Part shown: piece by piece, positions 4,328-6,558 of the stretch
Layout of the letters: each line of letters opens with the position of its first letter
How positions within the stretch are numbered: position 1 is the stretch's first letter
Source: Anaerolineae bacterium
Lineage (GTDB): Bacteria > Chloroflexota > Anaerolineae > Anaerolineales > E44-bin32
DNA: 6,558 nt
Assembly (NCBI GenBank): GCA_030673735.1
Contig: DAOVIK010000091.1
Location: forward strand, 1 to 6,558
Direction: 5' to 3'
Translations under genes and position numbers: made by a program
Notes under the pieces: model-generated
Database searches by the model: none
Told to the model about the DNA's origin: nothing
Seen by the model: only the letters and a program-made list of their open reading frames with translations

Positions 4328-5752
4328 TTACGTTTCCAGTGGGGTTGAGCGCCCGTGGCGGCGCTTGGTCTCCAGCACATCATCCTCGCTTAGATCGGGC
4401 GCGAAGTGAGTGGCTTCGATACCCAGCGCCTGCCGCTGCGCTTTACGCCACATCTCCAGACGATCTTGCACCGTCTTCTCATAGCCCTGATCAGAGGGCT
4501 TGAAGAAATAGGTCCCCCAAAGGTCTTGTGGCAGGTATCCCTGGCCAACGTGGTGATCTGGGTGCTCGTGGGGATAGGCGTAGTCGCGACCATGTCCCAA
4601 CGCCTCTCTATCGCGGTTCGCATCGCGCAAGTGATCGGGGACTTCGATCTTGCCGCGTTCCTCGAGCAAACGATAGGCCTTGAAGTAAGACACCGCCGAG
4701 TTGGATTTGGGCGCCGTGGCGAGATACAGCGTGGCTTCCACAATCGGATACACGCCCTCTGGTAAACCCACGAATTCGAACGACTGCGTAGCCGCAGCCG
4801 CGACCACCATGCCCATCGGATCGGCCAGACCGATGTCTTCAGAAGCCAGGATCAGCAGGCGACGCAGTATGAAGCGCGGATCCTCACCCGCGTAGATCAT
4901 TTTCGCCAGCCAGTACAGGGACGCGTCAGGATCGGACCCACGCACCGATTTGATGAAGGCGGATGTGGTGTCGTAGTGTGCGTCGCCGTCTTTGTCGTAC
5001 AGCACCGCCCGGCGTTGGATCGAATCCTGCGCAACCGGCAGATCGATGTGAATCTTTTCGGCGCCATCGGGAACAGTGGTCTCGACGGCCAGTTCCAAGG
5101 CGTTGAGAGCATTGCGCGCATCGCCTCCCGCCACGCGCACCAAATGCTCCAGCGCCTCTTCGTCTAGATCCACCTCGCGATCACCATAGCCACGCGCCTC
5201 ATCGACCAAGGCGGCTTCGATGATGCGGCGTACATCGTCATCCGCAAGTGGACGCAACTGGAAGATGCGCGAGCGCGATACCAAGGAGCCGATCACCTCG
5301 AAGTAGGGATTCTCCGTCGTTGCGCCGATCAAGGTGATGATCCCCTGCTCGGTGTGAGGCAGGAGCGCATCCTGCTGCGCCTTGTTCCAACGATGGACCT
5401 CGTCAACAAATAGGATCGTGGCTTGCCCGTGGAGTTTGCGTCTCTCGCGTGCTTCCTTGATCACTTGGCGCAGCTCGCGCACGCCCGCCAGGACGGCCGA
5501 GATGCTGGTGAAATGCGAGCGCGTGGAGTTGGCGATGATCTGCGCCAGGGTGGTCTTGCCGGTTCCCGGCGGACCCCAGAGGATGATCGAGGCGAAAAGA
5601 CGGTCGGCCTCGATGGCGCGCCGAAGCAGCTTACCTTGGCCGACGATGTGCTCCTGACCGACGAATTCTGCCATAGTGCGCGGCCGCATACGGGCAGCCA
5701 GGGGAGCTTCCCGCGCCATGCGCAGGTTCAATGCATGATCAAAGAGGTCCAT
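4328..5752 (-). CDS. rarA: Replication-associated recombination protein RarA (MgsA/WRNIP1 family AAA+ ATPase)
   Basis: RarA is a clamp-loader-like AAA+ ATPase that acts at stalled replication forks and single-stranded DNA ends. Over 474 residues it has the family start MDLFDHAL, ARMRPRTMAEFVGQEHI (20-36), Walker A GPPGTGKT (60-67), Walker B LFVDEVHR (114-121), sensor 1 GATTENP (143-149), the arginine-finger segment SLVSRSRIF (156-164), sensor 2 GGDARNALNALE (209-220), and the C-terminal MgsA tetramerisation domain from about KDGDAHYDTTSAF onward. Small departures from the consensus are W122 (usually F) in DEVHRWNKAQQDA and Y150 in ENPYFEV. The ATG at 5752 is chosen because it matches the family start and has GAGG 6 nt ahead. 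A 54-residue upstream extension in frame has no family resemblance. It is the first gene of the minus-strand series and is divergent from maf. Confidence 0.96.
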   Translation of the reverse strand: MDLFDHALNLRMAREAPLAARMRPRTMAEFVGQEHIVGQGKLLRRAIEADRLFASIILWGPPGTGKTTLAQIIANSTRSHFTSISAVLAGVRELRQVIKEARERRKLHGQATILFVDEVHRWNKAQQDALLPHTEQGIITLIGATTENPYFEVIGSLVSRSRIFQLRPLADDDVRRIIEAALVDEARGYGDREVDLDEEALEHLVRVAGGDARNALNALELAVETTVPDGAEKIHIDLPVAQDSIQRRAVLYDKDGDAHYDTTSAFIKSVRGSDPDASLYWLAKMIYAGEDPRFILRRLLILASEDIGLADPMGMVVAAAATQSFEFVGLPEGVYPIVEATLYLATAPKSNSAVSYFKAYRLLEERGKIEVPDHLRDANRDREALGHGRDYAYPHEHPDHHVGQGYLPQDLWGTYFFKPSDQGYEKTVQDRLEMWRKAQRQALGIEATHFAPDLSEDDVLETKRRHGRSTPLET

Positions 5753-5758
5753 GCAGCA

Positions 5759-5777
5759 CCTCGCAGTGATTGTACCA
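5759..5777 (-). promoter_or_regulatory. Candidate extended -10 promoter and RBS for rarA
   Basis: TGGTACAAT on the minus strand (5777-5769) is an extended -10 element, with no convincing -35. The predicted start near 5762 would leave a leader of only about 10 nt beginning at the GAGG Shine-Dalgarno (5762-5759). That is unusually short but workable. Confidence 0.4.
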
Positions 5778-5868
5778 TTCGGGACAACTGGACGAATCTT
5801 CTGAGATGCGATCGAGAGCTGCTTGCGGAGGTGAGCATTGGGTGAAGAAAGGGGGAAATGCCGTGCTG

Positions 5869-5877
5869 TGTTAGAAT
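5869..5877 (+). promoter_or_regulatory. Candidate extended -10 promoter for maf
   Basis: TGTTAGAAT carries TAGAAT with the upstream TGn of an extended -10. No clear -35 is seen 17 bp ahead. Transcription would start near 5884, about 80 nt before the maf ATG. The rest of the intergenic stretch between rarA and maf holds no other gene that I can support. Confidence 0.4.
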
Positions 5878-5965
5878 CGGCGCTCGGTGCACACACTGAT
5901 CTCATTGAGTTCATCCCTGATCATCAAGACCGAGATACAACAGGATTGTGCTGGAAATTGCCGTG

Positions 5966-6558
5966 ATGGCTTCCGAGGACAAGGCGACTAAGATCATCCT
6001 CGCGTCGGCCTCCCCAAGGAGGGCGGATCTCCTGCGTCTCACCGGCTGGGATTTCGAGCCTTGCCCCGTGGAGCTGGACGAAACTGCCGCTCCCGATGAA
6101 CCCGCCGCGGACCTGGCGCGCAGGCTGGCAAGCGCCAAGGCCGAGGCCGCCTTGCGTGTGCGACCGGAAGCCCGGTTGTTGTTAGCCGCAGACACGCTGG
6201 TAGTCCATCAGGATCGCGTTCTGGGCAAGCCTACGAACGAGCAAGATGCGCATCGCATGCTGATGGCGCTTAGCGGAGTCGATCACCTCGTGATCAGTGC
6301 CCTGGTCATGAGAGGAACAGCCGGTGAGCAAGCGGAACTCTGTGAGACGACGGTTCCCATGCGCGAATACACGAGCGACCGGGTTGATGCATACGTACAG
6401 ACAGGCAGTCCGATGGACAAGGCCGGGGCATATGGCATCCAGGACCGGGATTTCAATCCGGTGGATGTCGATCGGATGGGCGGATGCTTTGCCAACGTGA
6501 TGGGCTTACCGCTCTGTCATCTCCTGCGAGCCATGCGGCGCTTGGGCGAGGATTCGCC
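5966..6558 (+). CDS. maf: Maf family nucleotide pyrophosphatase (partial, 3' end outside window)
   Basis: Maf proteins hydrolyse nucleoside triphosphates, including dTTP/UTP or modified nucleotides, to monophosphates plus pyrophosphate. They are linked to control of septum formation. The 197 visible codons contain ILASASPRR (11-19), KAEAA (58-62), AADTLVV with the catalytic-type D76, GKP (K88), LSGVDHLV (102-109), ETTVPMREY (127-135), GSPMDKAGAYGIQD (147-160) and GGCFANVMGLPLCHLL (172-187). The frame is open to the window end. Family length is about 190-210 residues, so little is missing. In-frame GTG codons at 5948 and 5963 are alternative starts; GGAA is 6 nt before the GTG at 5963 and 9 nt before the ATG at 5966. 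It is the only + strand gene and is divergent from rarA. Confidence 0.94.
   Translation, partial: MASEDKATKIILASASPRRADLLRLTGWDFEPCPVELDETAAPDEPAADLARRLASAKAEAALRVRPEARLLLAADTLVVHQDRVLGKPTNEQDAHRMLMALSGVDHLVISALVMRGTAGEQAELCETTVPMREYTSDRVDAYVQTGSPMDKAGAYGIQDRDFNPVDVDRMGGCFANVMGLPLCHLLRAMRRLGEDS

Noticed and set aside
5858..5899. 13-codon + strand ORF with a purine-rich Shine-Dalgarno upstream of maf
   Set aside because: It overlaps the candidate maf -10 box, is very short and shows nothing recognisable.
5753..5914. 54-residue N-terminal extension of RarA to an upstream ATG
   Set aside because: The extension has no resemblance to RarA, crosses both the rarA and maf candidate promoters, and the internal ATG has the family start MDLFDHAL plus a good Shine-Dalgarno.

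Overview
The window is moderately GC-rich, gene-dense bacterial DNA that looks chromosomal. It has no rRNA, tRNA, IS element, phage gene or CRISPR array. The gene content points to the phylum Chloroflexota, perhaps an Anaerolineae-type lineage. The main reason is an SCO1664-type kinase-like protein, a DUF3090 protein and an MSMEG_4193-type histidine phosphatase encoded together. From family knowledge this set occurs in Actinobacteria and Chloroflexota. The neighbouring short homoserine dehydrogenase and DrrA-like ABC ATPase fit the same picture. The assignment is inference, because no marker gene is present.

Layout from right to left. At the right edge maf (nucleotide pyrophosphatase) runs rightward and is cut by the window end. 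It is divergent from rarA, and about 210 bp of intergenic DNA between them holds a candidate extended -10 promoter for each direction. From rarA leftward, five genes on the minus strand are spaced 14 to 89 bp apart and probably form one transcription unit: rarA (AAA+ replication-fork ATPase), a histidine phosphatase, a DUF3090 protein with a Cys/His zinc-binding-like tail, an SCO1664-family kinase-like protein, and a short homoserine dehydrogenase without an ACT domain.

The 295 bp between homoserine dehydrogenase and the ABC ATPase is the most structured part of the window. On the minus strand it carries, in order: a perfect 16-bp palindrome overlapping a TTGACG -35 box, an extended -10 box, a strong Shine-Dalgarno, a 34-codon ORF, a GC-rich intrinsic terminator with a T-rich tail, and a second very stable 25-nt hairpin just ahead of the ABC gene's ribosome binding site. 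No separate promoter for the ABC operon is visible after the terminator. This fits a leader-ORF/attenuator controlling the transporter. A free-standing small-protein gene is the main alternative.

At the left edge the ABC-type ATPase gene overlaps (ATGA) the start of a second gene that leaves the window, probably its membrane permease. The two would form a drug- or lipid-type exporter.

How the genes work together: RarA and Maf are housekeeping functions (replication-fork maintenance; nucleotide-pool cleansing or division control). The kinase-like, DUF3090 and phosphatase trio has no established function. A shared phosphorylated substrate is a reasonable guess but is not shown by the sequence.
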